The notes under the pieces were generated by a model that worked only from the letters and a program-made list of their open reading frames with translations, had not been told where the DNA came from and made no database searches. The translations under genes and the position numbers were made by a program. From an uncultured Flavobacteriaceae bacterium (GTDB taxonomy: Bacteria > Bacteroidota > Bacteroidia > Flavobacteriales > Flavobacteriaceae), in assembly GCA_947501845.1 (NCBI GenBank), contig CANMXP010000002.1:372001-436000 (forward strand): a stretch of DNA of 64,000 bases, in the 5' to 3' direction. The first letter of the stretch is position 1, and the number at the start of each line of letters is the position of its first letter. This document shows, piece after piece, positions 24,621-34,015 of this stretch.

Positions 24621-25901
24621 CTATTGTCCCTCATTTTGTGGGATTGGTAATTGAGTAACAATATTATCTCCTGCTCTATCAACAATTAACTCGGCAAGTC
24701 TATTAAAACGTCTCATGTCTACCCAACGGTGTCCCTCGGCAAACAAGGAATATCGTCTTTCATATAAAAGCTGATCTTCATCTACATTCCCAGCCCCAAT
24801 AGCTCCTAAACCAGCAGCAGCTCTAACCGCATCAACAGCAGCTTCAGCTTCGCTTGCATTTGACGTCATATTAGCCTCTGCATACAACAATAAAAGTTCC
24901 TCGTTTCTTATCATTCCAACAGGAGCCGTACTTGATTGATACACCCATACATCGTGTGTTCCAGGAGTTAAATCTGCAATATTTAAAGGTCCATCTGTTC
25001 TCAAAACAGCTTTATCAACCCTGGCATCTCCAGCTTCTGCAGAATTCACAAAATCAGGATGTGCTATTCTAGCATTCGCCCCTGTTGAATTTAATGCAAA
25101 AAACAATTGGTTTAATGCATCACCCCCAGCAGAAGAAAACTGATAATAAGCTCCTATATCCATAGACCCGTTAATGTCCATAAACGAATCTGCCAAGGCA
25201 CTTATAACCAATGCATCATTCCCTTGGTAAGCAGCTGCTCTGGCTGTTAACGCCCTATTGAATTCTAAATAAGAAACGCCTAACGTATTAGGGGACACAT
25301 CGCCACCAGTCGTTAAATCTGTAGCAGCCGTATTTAATAATCCAACTATTGTTGTTAAAGCGCCATCAAAACTTTCAAAAGCGCCTAAATTATTTGGGTC
25401 TGCAACGTCTGTACGAATACCATTTTGATATAACATCATTAACACACTTAATAGCTCATGTGCCTTAATTGTATTTGCAAAACCCCTAATAGCAGCTTTT
25501 TCGGCATCAGTAAAAGTTTCGGTGGTATTCTCCAGGCCTTCTAATAATAAATTGCATTCTTTAACTACGGCATAACGAGCAGCATACGGTGTTGTTAAGT
25601 AAAAGGCATTATCATCTAAAGTGCCTGTCATTAAATCTCCAGCCCATCTCGGATCAGAACTTTGATGTCTCCAATAATCCCTGCCTAATACAGACCCGAC
25701 ATCTCTTTGGGTATGTAAACGGTCTCTCATATCTGCCAAAATCCCTGAAACAACCTGAGGAAGTTCTGGTCTGGAAAGCCCCTCCGAAATCGATGAGGTC
25801 TGTGGTCCATTTAAGTCTTGCCCGTCTTTAATATCGCATGAATACCAAAAACAAATAGAAAAGACTAAAACTATTATTTTAAATTTATTTGAAATCTTCA
25901 T
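24621..25901 (-). CDS. SusD/RagB-family substrate-binding lipoprotein
   Basis: A 426-residue surface lipoprotein. The lipobox is at YSCDIK (Cys22). The mature part has the mostly helical SusD fold with TPR-like helices; C-terminal signs are LLYERRYSLFAEGHRWVDMRRFNRL and the LPIPQNE ending, both conserved in the family. It forms the lid over its SusC partner, encoded 18 bases upstream on the same strand, and captures nutrient for uptake. The ligand is not identifiable: no glycoside hydrolase or peptidase gene lies next to the pair. Confidence 0.93.
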   Translation of the reverse strand: MKISNKFKIIVLVFSICFWYSCDIKDGQDLNGPQTSSISEGLSRPELPQVVSGILADMRDRLHTQRDVGSVLGRDYWRHQSSDPRWAGDLMTGTLDDNAFYLTTPYAARYAVVKECNLLLEGLENTTETFTDAEKAAIRGFANTIKAHELLSVLMMLYQNGIRTDVADPNNLGAFESFDGALTTIVGLLNTAATDLTTGGDVSPNTLGVSYLEFNRALTARAAAYQGNDALVISALADSFMDINGSMDIGAYYQFSSAGGDALNQLFFALNSTGANARIAHPDFVNSAEAGDARVDKAVLRTDGPLNIADLTPGTHDVWVYQSSTAPVGMIRNEELLLLYAEANMTSNASEAEAAVDAVRAAAGLGAIGAGNVDEDQLLYERRYSLFAEGHRWVDMRRFNRLAELIVDRAGDNIVTQLPIPQNEGQ

Positions 25902-25919
25902 AATGTTTTTTTTAAATTA

Positions 25920-28889
25920 TTAAAGTCCTACCGACAAGTGAAACATAAATCTTTTAGATGATGGAAATGGTGCTACCTCAATTCCAATTCCAGCTGCTGC
26001 AGATCCGAAGTTAGACACCTCAGGATCATAACTGTTATAGTCGAAAATATTGATTAAGTTCCTACCAGAGAAACCTACCTTTACATCTGAGATATTGCCG
26101 CTAAACCATTTTTCCAGACTACTACTAGGAATATTGTAGTAGAGCCCAATTTCTCTCAATTTTAAATACGAGGCATCTTCAACAAATGGTTCTGCATTAC
26201 CTGCTCCAAAAGCAGCTTTTCTAAAATCTCCATTTACCATAACCCCAGCTGGATCAAGGCTTATTTCATCGTAATCTGCACTTGTGTTTCCAAAATCTGA
26301 AAGTAATCGACTTAAATTCACATTATCTCCTCCTTTTTTCCAGTGCCATAAAAACGACAGCGTAAAATCTTTATATCTTAAATTATTATTAAAAGACATT
26401 TGAAAATCTGGTTCTGCATCACCTAAAGTCACGACATTTCCACTAGAATCGTTACCTACAATTTGCGTTGCACTTTTTCCTTCTTCTATTCTAAAGGTAC
26501 CCAATCCAGTTCCAAACCCTTGTGTATCGAATGAATTCACTTTTAACTCTGTGATTTTAGATTTGTTTTTAAACCAAATAATGTTGGAATCCCAAGTGAA
26601 ATCTTCTTCCTTAAAAACACTGGCATTTAAACCAATTTCTACACCATTATTTTCTAACGCCCCCGCATTTGCCCATCTAAAGGTATATCCAGATGAAGGT
26701 GTGTTATCGGCTTGAAGAATTAAATCTTCAACCTGTTTGTTGTAATAAGTAAACTCTAAGGTTATTCTATTGTCTAAAAATCCAGCATCAAATCCAACTT
26801 CCAACTCTTTTTGCCTTTCTGGTTGAATAGATGGGTCTCCTAAGGTTGTTGGTGTAATAATACCTACATTACCATTAACCAAGGAATTAATATAAGTTGT
26901 AAACAAGGCGCCATTGGGTGCAAAGTTTCCTGCTTCACCATATGCAACACGAATTTTAAATTGATTAACAGCTTCAAAGTTCCAGAAATCAAAATTATGT
27001 AAGTTAAATGCTGCTGACGCTTTTGGATAATAAAAGAACTTATTGGCATCACCATTGTTAGAAGATTTATCGCCTCTTAACCCTAGTGTAGCAATTATTT
27101 TGTCTTGATAATTTACTTCCTCCTGTACAAAAAAACCAGCGTCTTCTTGCTCTAATCTAAATTGGTCTACATCTACATTAGCAGCCTGGTCTACATTACT
27201 TTCTGAAGCAATTAGTCCCGTTGATGTTACCCGAATGGTGTTTTGGGAAAATTGCTCGTTAGTAAGACCTGCCTGAGTGGTAAAACTTAAATTATTATCT
27301 GTCATATAATTATGAACCAAAAAAGCATTAAAATTGGCATCGGTATTTTGAGTAGTTCCTTCAGAAGATAATCCGTCTACCCCACCAACAGCAGGACTCA
27401 TAAATTGCAAATCTCTAGGAAAAAACACATCTGTTTTAAGTGTATAAGTATCTACACCAGCTCGCGCAATAAGCTTCAAGCTTTGCTTATCATTACTAAA
27501 CAAATTAATATCTATAGTACCACCTGCTATTAAACGTCTTGTAGATTCGCTATTGGTCATAACATCTCTTGTATGTATTTGATTGGATGAGTTAGCAGGA
27601 TGATCGGGATAGTTTCCATTGGCATCTGGTAATAAAAAATCCCAAGGTCTTGTAAATAATGTAGAGACTCCAATAGTGGTATTACTATTATCATTATTAA
27701 AGAAGCCCCTATCAGAATTCGAATTTATATAGTTACCTGTTAAAGCCAGTTTAATATTATTATTAATCTTATGATCAACATTTAATCTTACCGATTTTTT
27801 ACCAGCTCCTGTTCGTTTAACTATACCATCCTCTTCATTCGTTGTAAAACTTCCAAAAAATGAAGTTTTATCGTTCCCTCCAGATACACTAACATTTGTA
27901 TTGGTTATAAATCCTTTTTCTCCATAAATTTCATCTTCATAATCAATTAAAGTTCCAGCATTTTCGGCTGCGGTATACAAGGCACCTTCACCATAAACAC
28001 TTTCTGCCAATGCTGCTGTCCAATTTCTTTGTCCCAATAAATTAACAGCCTCGTTCCAACCAACGGCCTGTGTGAATTTAACCTTGGTTTTCCCCTGTTT
28101 TCCTTTTTTCGTTGTAATGATAACAACACCTGCAGCAGCACGAGACCCATAGATAGCCGAAGCCGAAGCTCCTTTTAATATTTCAATATTGGCTATATCG
28201 TCTGGATTAATATCGGCAATTCTGTTCGATGCATTATCTTGAGAATCTGTTGATGACGCACCGCCACCAGCTGCATTAGATATTTCGTTTAGCCCGCCTG
28301 CAAATACACTGTTGTTATTTACATAAACACCGTCAATAATGTATAAAGGTTGCCCATTACCATTAATAGAAGTCACCCCTCTTAACTTCACCGAGATACC
28401 CCCTCCAGGGGCTCCAGAAGCCTGAGTTATTTGGGCACCTACAAATTTACCTGCCATAGCACCATCTAAAGTTTGTGGGGGGGTTCGTCCTGCCAAATCA
28501 TCGGCAGAAACAGATGCTACTGCATTAGCTGCATTACTTCGTTTAACAGAAGATGCTAAACCCGTAATAACGACTTCTTCTAACGACTCTGCCGACTCTT
28601 GCAGAGTCACATTTATAGTTTTAGCCTCGCTCACTAAAACCTCAAGGGTTTCAAACCCTAAAGAAGAAATTTTTAATGTCACAGGAAAACTGTTGACATT
28701 TAAACTAAAACGCCCATCAAAATCTGATGTCGTTCCCGTTTGTGTTCCTTTAATAATAATATTTGCACCTGGTAAAGGCAAATTTGTTGCTCCATCTGTT
28801 ATCGTTCCCGAAATCTGCTGTGAAAAAGCCATTACAGGAATAAAAGACAACAATGTTAGGAGCAATTTAAATTTTAAAAGTTTGCTCAT
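25920..28889 (-). CDS. SusC/RagA-family TonB-dependent transporter
   Basis: A 989-residue outer-membrane transporter that works with the SusD protein encoded next. The signal peptide ends near AFSQQ, residues about 24-110 are the carboxypeptidase-D regulatory-like domain (ISGTITDGATNLPLPGANIIIKGT), then the plug (LRGVTSINGNGQPLYIIDGVYV, with the SusC-type SLEEVVITG linker), and a 22-strand barrel. The first 100 residues and the upstream DNA are strongly similar to those of the next receptor gene, although the rest is not. The ligand is unknown. Confidence 0.95.
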   Translation of the reverse strand: MSKLLKFKLLLTLLSFIPVMAFSQQISGTITDGATNLPLPGANIIIKGTQTGTTSDFDGRFSLNVNSFPVTLKISSLGFETLEVLVSEAKTINVTLQESAESLEEVVITGLASSVKRSNAANAVASVSADDLAGRTPPQTLDGAMAGKFVGAQITQASGAPGGGISVKLRGVTSINGNGQPLYIIDGVYVNNNSVFAGGLNEISNAAGGGASSTDSQDNASNRIADINPDDIANIEILKGASASAIYGSRAAAGVVIITTKKGKQGKTKVKFTQAVGWNEAVNLLGQRNWTAALAESVYGEGALYTAAENAGTLIDYEDEIYGEKGFITNTNVSVSGGNDKTSFFGSFTTNEEDGIVKRTGAGKKSVRLNVDHKINNNIKLALTGNYINSNSDRGFFNNDNSNTTIGVSTLFTRPWDFLLPDANGNYPDHPANSSNQIHTRDVMTNSESTRRLIAGGTIDINLFSNDKQSLKLIARAGVDTYTLKTDVFFPRDLQFMSPAVGGVDGLSSEGTTQNTDANFNAFLVHNYMTDNNLSFTTQAGLTNEQFSQNTIRVTSTGLIASESNVDQAANVDVDQFRLEQEDAGFFVQEEVNYQDKIIATLGLRGDKSSNNGDANKFFYYPKASAAFNLHNFDFWNFEAVNQFKIRVAYGEAGNFAPNGALFTTYINSLVNGNVGIITPTTLGDPSIQPERQKELEVGFDAGFLDNRITLEFTYYNKQVEDLILQADNTPSSGYTFRWANAGALENNGVEIGLNASVFKEEDFTWDSNIIWFKNKSKITELKVNSFDTQGFGTGLGTFRIEEGKSATQIVGNDSSGNVVTLGDAEPDFQMSFNNNLRYKDFTLSFLWHWKKGGDNVNLSRLLSDFGNTSADYDEISLDPAGVMVNGDFRKAAFGAGNAEPFVEDASYLKLREIGLYYNIPSSSLEKWFSGNISDVKVGFSGRNLINIFDYNSYDPEVSNFGSAAAGIGIEVAPFPSSKRFMFHLSVGL

Positions 28890-29026
28890 TGTATAATTTA
28901 TTTGAATTAGTCATGTTAAATATCTTAAAAATATGTTAATATTCATAATAATTTATTAAATAAATTAACAATTTAGCAAAGTTTAACTCTTATTATTGAG
29001 AATTTACCAAAACACAAAATTGAACA

Positions 29027-29058
29027 CAAAAAGCCCCATGAAAATCTTCATGGAGCTT
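29027..29058 (-). terminator. Terminator after the second TonB receptor
   Basis: On the minus strand AAGCTCCATGAA pairs with TTCATGGGGCTT, followed by a T run. It separates this gene from the SusC/SusD pair. Confidence 0.8.
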
Positions 29059-29078
29059 ATAAATAATATTTAATATGA

Positions 29079-31958
29079 TTACTTCAACTTGAAGCTAAGC
29101 CTGGCAAAAAGGAAACGCCCTCCTATACCAAATTGCTGTGCTCGTCTTGACCAATCAAAACGGCCACCACTCCTGTTAGTACCTCCGTCTGAGAATTCTT
29201 CGGCTGCTCGATCTGGATAAATATCTAACAAGTTATTCGCTCCTACTGTTAATGTTAAGCTTTCTGAAGCTTTATAGCCAAAAGATAAATCGGTAACTAG
29301 CTTTGTTCCAAAAACCTGTTGTCTATCAATATTGGTTGTCGCTTCGGTTACCTCTCCAAAATATACATTCCTTAAAAACACATTAAATTTCCCTGAGGTT
29401 AAATTATTGGTTAAATTCAACTTCGTTCTAGGCACAGCTTCCTCTAGATAAACTCTACTATCTTCGGGGAAATACGTATCAACTAAACCAGCATCTTCTA
29501 AAATTTGGGAAGCCTTTATAGGGCCTACCTTTTTTGTTTTAGAAAAAGTTCCTGATAAATCTGATTTTAAGCGCATGTTGGTCCCCAAATTAGCTTTGTG
29601 AGTAATTACGATATCCAATCCTTTAGATTCTGTATCTATAGCATTCGCGAAAAATGATGCCGCAGAAGCATTGGCCTGAGCTAATTCAGCGGCAATACCC
29701 GCACCACTAAATTGTCCTGTATATACCACACGATCGTCTATCCCTACAAAATAACCATCAACGGTTATACTCATATTGGCATCTGGCAATTTAGCTGTTA
29801 ACCCTAAACTAATACTTCTAGAAGTTTCTTCTTTTAGCTCTGGAATTCCTAATATTTTCGCAACTCTGCTATCATTGGCAAAAGTTCCAACTTCTACTGG
29901 ATTCCCGTTTTGATCAAATATGGTAGACGTAGAATTAAAGTTCAGCTGGTGCAAAGAAGGCGCTCTAAAACCTGTATTTAAAGCCGCTCTAATATTAACA
30001 TTTTCACTAGCTTTTAAACGTGTCGCCAACTTAAAATTGATGGTTGAACCAAAATCTGAATAATTTTCAAAACGCGTAGCAAAACTAGCTAAAAAGGTTT
30101 CGGAAAAATCCGCCTCTAAATCAAAGTATCCTGCAATACTACTTCGCCCTCTAGACAACTCGTTATTGGGGCTAAATCCAGGGAATACTTGTGAACCGCC
30201 AGGTCTGGAATTTCCAAAGAAATCCTGAGCCGCCACTTGAGAAGCTAAAGTTATAACTTGTCCCTCTGCCGTATACCTTGAATATGATGCTTCTTCACCT
30301 GCTTCTATTTCATAATTTTCCAACCTATATTCTGCACCAAATGCCACATTAAGTCCGTTAAGAATATCATCATAAAACTGATTGATATCCAGGTTAACCG
30401 TATTCTGCATAAAGTTAAACCCTCCAGCATCAAATGTGGTTGGAGAGGCATTTTGAAAAGAGGCGTTAAAGGTATTACCAATAGTATACAAAAAGGCATT
30501 CCTACCCCAAGTATTACTTAAATCTACATTCCAATCGTTTATTTTCCCTTTTATTCCTACAGCAAAAGACTTATCGGTTATCGTCGAATTAATTTCTGGT
30601 AAAAAACCATTGAAATAAGCTGGTGTATAGGTTCTACTTTGATTTGGCAGTCTATAAAACCCAGCAGAGTTTCCCTTTCTGGAACTTGTCCCTGCAAATG
30701 AATATAGCTCTGTACCATTATCATCCAATGGTAAAGATAGATTAGCAAAAAATCGGCCGCCTCTTACTTCCGATTGACCTACACGCATGTTAAAATCGCT
30801 TCTCACCAGCCCTCTTGCTGCTAATTCTGCTTCTGTGTTATCTGCACTTAAAATAGGCTGAAGTTCTGCTTGGGTAGTAGCGCCCCCTAAATTAATACCA
30901 GCAGCATTGGCATACTGTATAACGTCGGTCACATCATCACCATCTAATAAATCCACTAAATTATAGCCATCATTATTAGCAAACCTTTCAACCGTATTAT
31001 AAAGGTTAAAAACATTACCTTCCCATTCTTTCATTCTACCATAGTCTTCTCTAAAATCGAAATCTCCTGTAAAATTGATAAATCCTCCCTTATCTCCTAA
31101 AGAGATTCCATAATTAGCACTAATATTGACTGTTTCTCCGTCTACACCTCCGGTTTGGTTGTTAGCATTTTTTGTAAAATTGGCTCCGGTTGTAACATTT
31201 AATGTCAATTCGTTAACATTATTGTTTAGTACAATATTGATAACCCCAGCAATGGCGTCCGATCCATATTGAGCAGCTGCACCGTCTCGTAAAACCTCTA
31301 ATCGCTGAATGGCGCCAGATGGAATGGCATTTAAATCGGTTCCTACACTACCACGACCAAAGGTTCCATTAACATTGACTAAAGATGAATTGTGTCTTCG
31401 CTTTCCATTAACTAAAACAAGTACCTGATCGGGTCCCAACCCTCTTAAAGATGCAGGATCAATGTGATCTGTTCCATCTGAAATTGTTTGCGTGTTTGAT
31501 GTAAATGAAGGCGCAACAAAATTTAAAATCTGATTTAAATTAACTTGTGGCCCTTGTGATGTCAGTTCAGAGATATCAATAACATCAACTGGAACTGGGG
31601 TGTCTACTGCTGTTCGACTCGGGTTTCTAGACCCTATCAAAACGACCTCATCTAAAGCAACGCCTTCTTCTAACGTTATATTTATTTTCTGAGTAGAGGA
31701 CACATTAACCTCTTGGGTGTCAAACCCTACCGAAGACACAACCAGAGTTACAGGGAAACCACTTACGCTTAAAGTAAAGTTTCCATCAAAATCTGAAATA
31801 GTCCCTGTAGTAGTTCCTTTAATAATAATGTTTGCCCCTGCTAATGGCAAATTTGCTGCTCCGTCTATTATCGTACCTGAAACCTGCTGTGATAAAGCTA
31901 TAGCAGGTAAAAAAAATAACAAAGTTAGAAGCATTTTAAATTGTAAAAGTTTGCTCAT
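29079..31958 (-). CDS. TonB-dependent receptor with carboxypeptidase-regulatory N-domain
   Basis: A 959-residue outer-membrane receptor, start chosen at MSKLLQFKML to match its paralogue (an ATG 12 bases upstream is also possible). The signal peptide ends near ALSQQ, residues about 22-105 are the carboxypeptidase-D regulatory-like domain, then the plug (DPASLRGLGPDQVLVLVNGKRRH, GAAAQYGSDAIAGVINIVL) and the barrel ending ARLSFKLK. The plug is of the broad siderophore/peptide-type receptor class, not SusC, and no SusD gene follows. The ligand is unknown. Confidence 0.93.
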   Translation of the reverse strand: MSKLLQFKMLLTLLFFLPAIALSQQVSGTIIDGAANLPLAGANIIIKGTTTGTISDFDGNFTLSVSGFPVTLVVSSVGFDTQEVNVSSTQKINITLEEGVALDEVVLIGSRNPSRTAVDTPVPVDVIDISELTSQGPQVNLNQILNFVAPSFTSNTQTISDGTDHIDPASLRGLGPDQVLVLVNGKRRHNSSLVNVNGTFGRGSVGTDLNAIPSGAIQRLEVLRDGAAAQYGSDAIAGVINIVLNNNVNELTLNVTTGANFTKNANNQTGGVDGETVNISANYGISLGDKGGFINFTGDFDFREDYGRMKEWEGNVFNLYNTVERFANNDGYNLVDLLDGDDVTDVIQYANAAGINLGGATTQAELQPILSADNTEAELAARGLVRSDFNMRVGQSEVRGGRFFANLSLPLDDNGTELYSFAGTSSRKGNSAGFYRLPNQSRTYTPAYFNGFLPEINSTITDKSFAVGIKGKINDWNVDLSNTWGRNAFLYTIGNTFNASFQNASPTTFDAGGFNFMQNTVNLDINQFYDDILNGLNVAFGAEYRLENYEIEAGEEASYSRYTAEGQVITLASQVAAQDFFGNSRPGGSQVFPGFSPNNELSRGRSSIAGYFDLEADFSETFLASFATRFENYSDFGSTINFKLATRLKASENVNIRAALNTGFRAPSLHQLNFNSTSTIFDQNGNPVEVGTFANDSRVAKILGIPELKEETSRSISLGLTAKLPDANMSITVDGYFVGIDDRVVYTGQFSGAGIAAELAQANASAASFFANAIDTESKGLDIVITHKANLGTNMRLKSDLSGTFSKTKKVGPIKASQILEDAGLVDTYFPEDSRVYLEEAVPRTKLNLTNNLTSGKFNVFLRNVYFGEVTEATTNIDRQQVFGTKLVTDLSFGYKASESLTLTVGANNLLDIYPDRAAEEFSDGGTNRSGGRFDWSRRAQQFGIGGRFLFARLSFKLK

Positions 31959-32215
31959 AATATTTTTCATTTGAATTAGTTAGCTTAAATATCTAAAAAA
32001 AATATGAATATTCATACAAATAATGTGAGTAAATTTGTATTTCGATAAAATATAGAAGTCATTTTTAAGAATATAATAAAGTAATCTTTATTTAAATCTT
32101 TGTAAAAAACGTTATCCTACAAAGTAATATCTTCATAAATTTGCAATCTGTTTAATGCATTAAACCCATTACTTAATTTGCTTAAAGTAGTAAGAATGCA
32201 CATCAATTTTTAACT

Positions 32216-33970
32216 ATGTATAGAAGTCATAATTGTGGCGAATTAAACGCCACAAATATAAATGAAGACGTAACCCTTGCGGGTTGGGTTCAAAAGTCTC
32301 GTGATAAAGGATTTATTGTCTGGATAGATTTACGGGACCGGTATGGAATCACGCAATTGGTTTTTGATGAAGAACGTACTTCGAAAGACATGATGCAACA
32401 AGCTCAAAACCTAGGTCGCGAATTTGTAATTCAAGTGAAAGGGACCGTTATTGAACGTGCTTCGAAAAACCCTAACATACCAACTGGGGATATTGAAATA
32501 CTTGTTTCCGAGTTAAATATATTAAATGAGGCATTGGTTCCTCCTTTTACCATAGAAGACAAAACAGATGGCGGCGAAGATTTACGTATGAAATATCGCT
32601 ACCTGGATATACGCAGAAACCCCGTAAAAAATAGTTTGATTTTTAGACATAAAGTCACTCAAGAAGTTAGAAACTATTTATCTAAAGAAGGTTTTATAGA
32701 AGTTGAAACACCTTATTTAATTAAATCGACACCTGAAGGCGCACGTGATTTTGTAGTACCATCGCGTATGAACGAAGGTCAGTTTTACGCCTTACCACAA
32801 TCTCCCCAAACTTTCAAGCAATTGCTTATGGTTGGTGGTATGGATAAATATTTTCAGATTGTAAAATGCTTTAGGGATGAGGATTTAAGAGCAGATAGAC
32901 AACCAGAATTCACACAGATAGATTGTGAAATGGCATTTATTGAGCAGGAAGATATTTTAAATGCTTTTGAAGGATTAACACGCCATTTGTTAAAAGAAGT
33001 AAATGGAGTTGAAATAGAAAAGTTTCCAAGAATGCTCTATGATGATGCCATGCGCCTATATGGTAACGATAAGCCAGACATACGTTTTGGGATGGAGTTT
33101 GGTGAATTAAATGAAGTTGCTCAACATAAAGATTTTAATGTATTCAATTCAGCAGAATTAGTAGTTGGTATCGCTGTTCCGGGAGGTAATAGTTACACTA
33201 GAAAAGTAATAGATAAATTAATTGACTGGGTAAAACGTCCGCAAATTGGTGCTTTAGGAATGGTTTATTGTCGTTGCAATGACGATGGCTCTTTTAAATC
33301 TTCGGTCGATAAATTTTATGACCAAGAGGACTTAGCTAAATGGGCAGAAGTCACTAATGCAAAAGCTGGTGATTTAATTTGTGTGTTATCTGGCAATAAA
33401 AATAAAGTACGCGCGCAATTAAGTGCCTTACGTATGGAGTTAGCAGAACGTTTAGGCTTGCGTAAACCAGACGAGTTTGCTCCGCTTTGGGTTATGGACT
33501 TTCCTTTATTGGAATGGGACGAAGAAACAGAACGCTACCATGCCATGCACCATCCATTTACATCACCAAAACCAGGACAAATTGAATTGCTAAAAACAGA
33601 TCCTGGTGCTGTAAAAGCCAATGCTTACGATCTTGTGTTGAATGGAAATGAAATAGGTGGTGGATCCATAAGAATTCATGATAAGGAAACACAGTCTTTA
33701 ATGTTTGATTATTTAGGGTTTACGCCTGAAGAAGCTAAAGCACAGTTTGGCTTTTTAATGGATGCCTTTCAATATGGTGCACCACCTCATGGTGGTTTAG
33801 CTTTTGGATTGGACAGATTGGTTGCTATTTTAGGCGGACAGGAAACGATTAGAGATTTTATTGCGTTCCCTAAAAATAATTCGGGCCGTGATGTTATGAT
33901 AGATGCACCTGCTCCAATTGACGATGAACAACTAACAGAACTAAGTTTAAAACTTAATTTAAAATCATAA
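32216..33970 (+). CDS. aspS: Aspartyl-tRNA synthetase
   Basis: The class II enzyme that charges tRNA-Asp; 584 residues, the usual bacterial length. An N-terminal OB anticodon-binding domain ([31 protein letters not shown]) is followed by motif 2 ([18 protein letters not shown]) and the bacterial GAD insertion domain. Motif 3 is [17 protein letters not shown] single-gene unit with its own terminator; the upstream 245 bp separates it from a divergent TonB receptor gene. Confidence 0.97.
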   Translation: MYRSHNCGELNATNINEDVTLAGWVQKSRDKGFIVWIDLRDRYGITQLVFDEERTSKDMMQQAQNLGREFVIQVKGTVIERASKNPNIPTGDIEILVSELNILNEALVPPFTIEDKTDGGEDLRMKYRYLDIRRNPVKNSLIFRHKVTQEVRNYLSKEGFIEVETPYLIKSTPEGARDFVVPSRMNEGQFYALPQSPQTFKQLLMVGGMDKYFQIVKCFRDEDLRADRQPEFTQIDCEMAFIEQEDILNAFEGLTRHLLKEVNGVEIEKFPRMLYDDAMRLYGNDKPDIRFGMEFGELNEVAQHKDFNVFNSAELVVGIAVPGGNSYTRKVIDKLIDWVKRPQIGALGMVYCRCNDDGSFKSSVDKFYDQEDLAKWAEVTNAKAGDLICVLSGNKNKVRAQLSALRMELAERLGLRKPDEFAPLWVMDFPLLEWDEETERYHAMHHPFTSPKPGQIELLKTDPGAVKANAYDLVLNGNEIGGGSIRIHDKETQSLMFDYLGFTPEEAKAQFGFLMDAFQYGAPPHGGLAFGLDRLVAILGGQETIRDFIAFPKNNSGRDVMIDAPAPIDDEQLTELSLKLNLKS

Positions 33971-33975
33971 AATTT

Positions 33976-34003
33976 AAATCCTGCTCTTTGCAGGATTTTT
34001 TAT
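33976..34003 (+). terminator. aspS terminator
   Basis: AATCCTGC-TCTTT-GCAGGATT followed by TTTTATT, immediately after aspS and 13 bp before the next gene. Confidence 0.85.
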
Positions 34004-34015
34004 TAATTTTATAAA

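Noticed and set aside
29079-31958. SusC assignment for the second receptor
   Set aside because: It lacks the SusC-type plug and has no SusD partner; only its N-terminal domain resembles the SusC neighbour.
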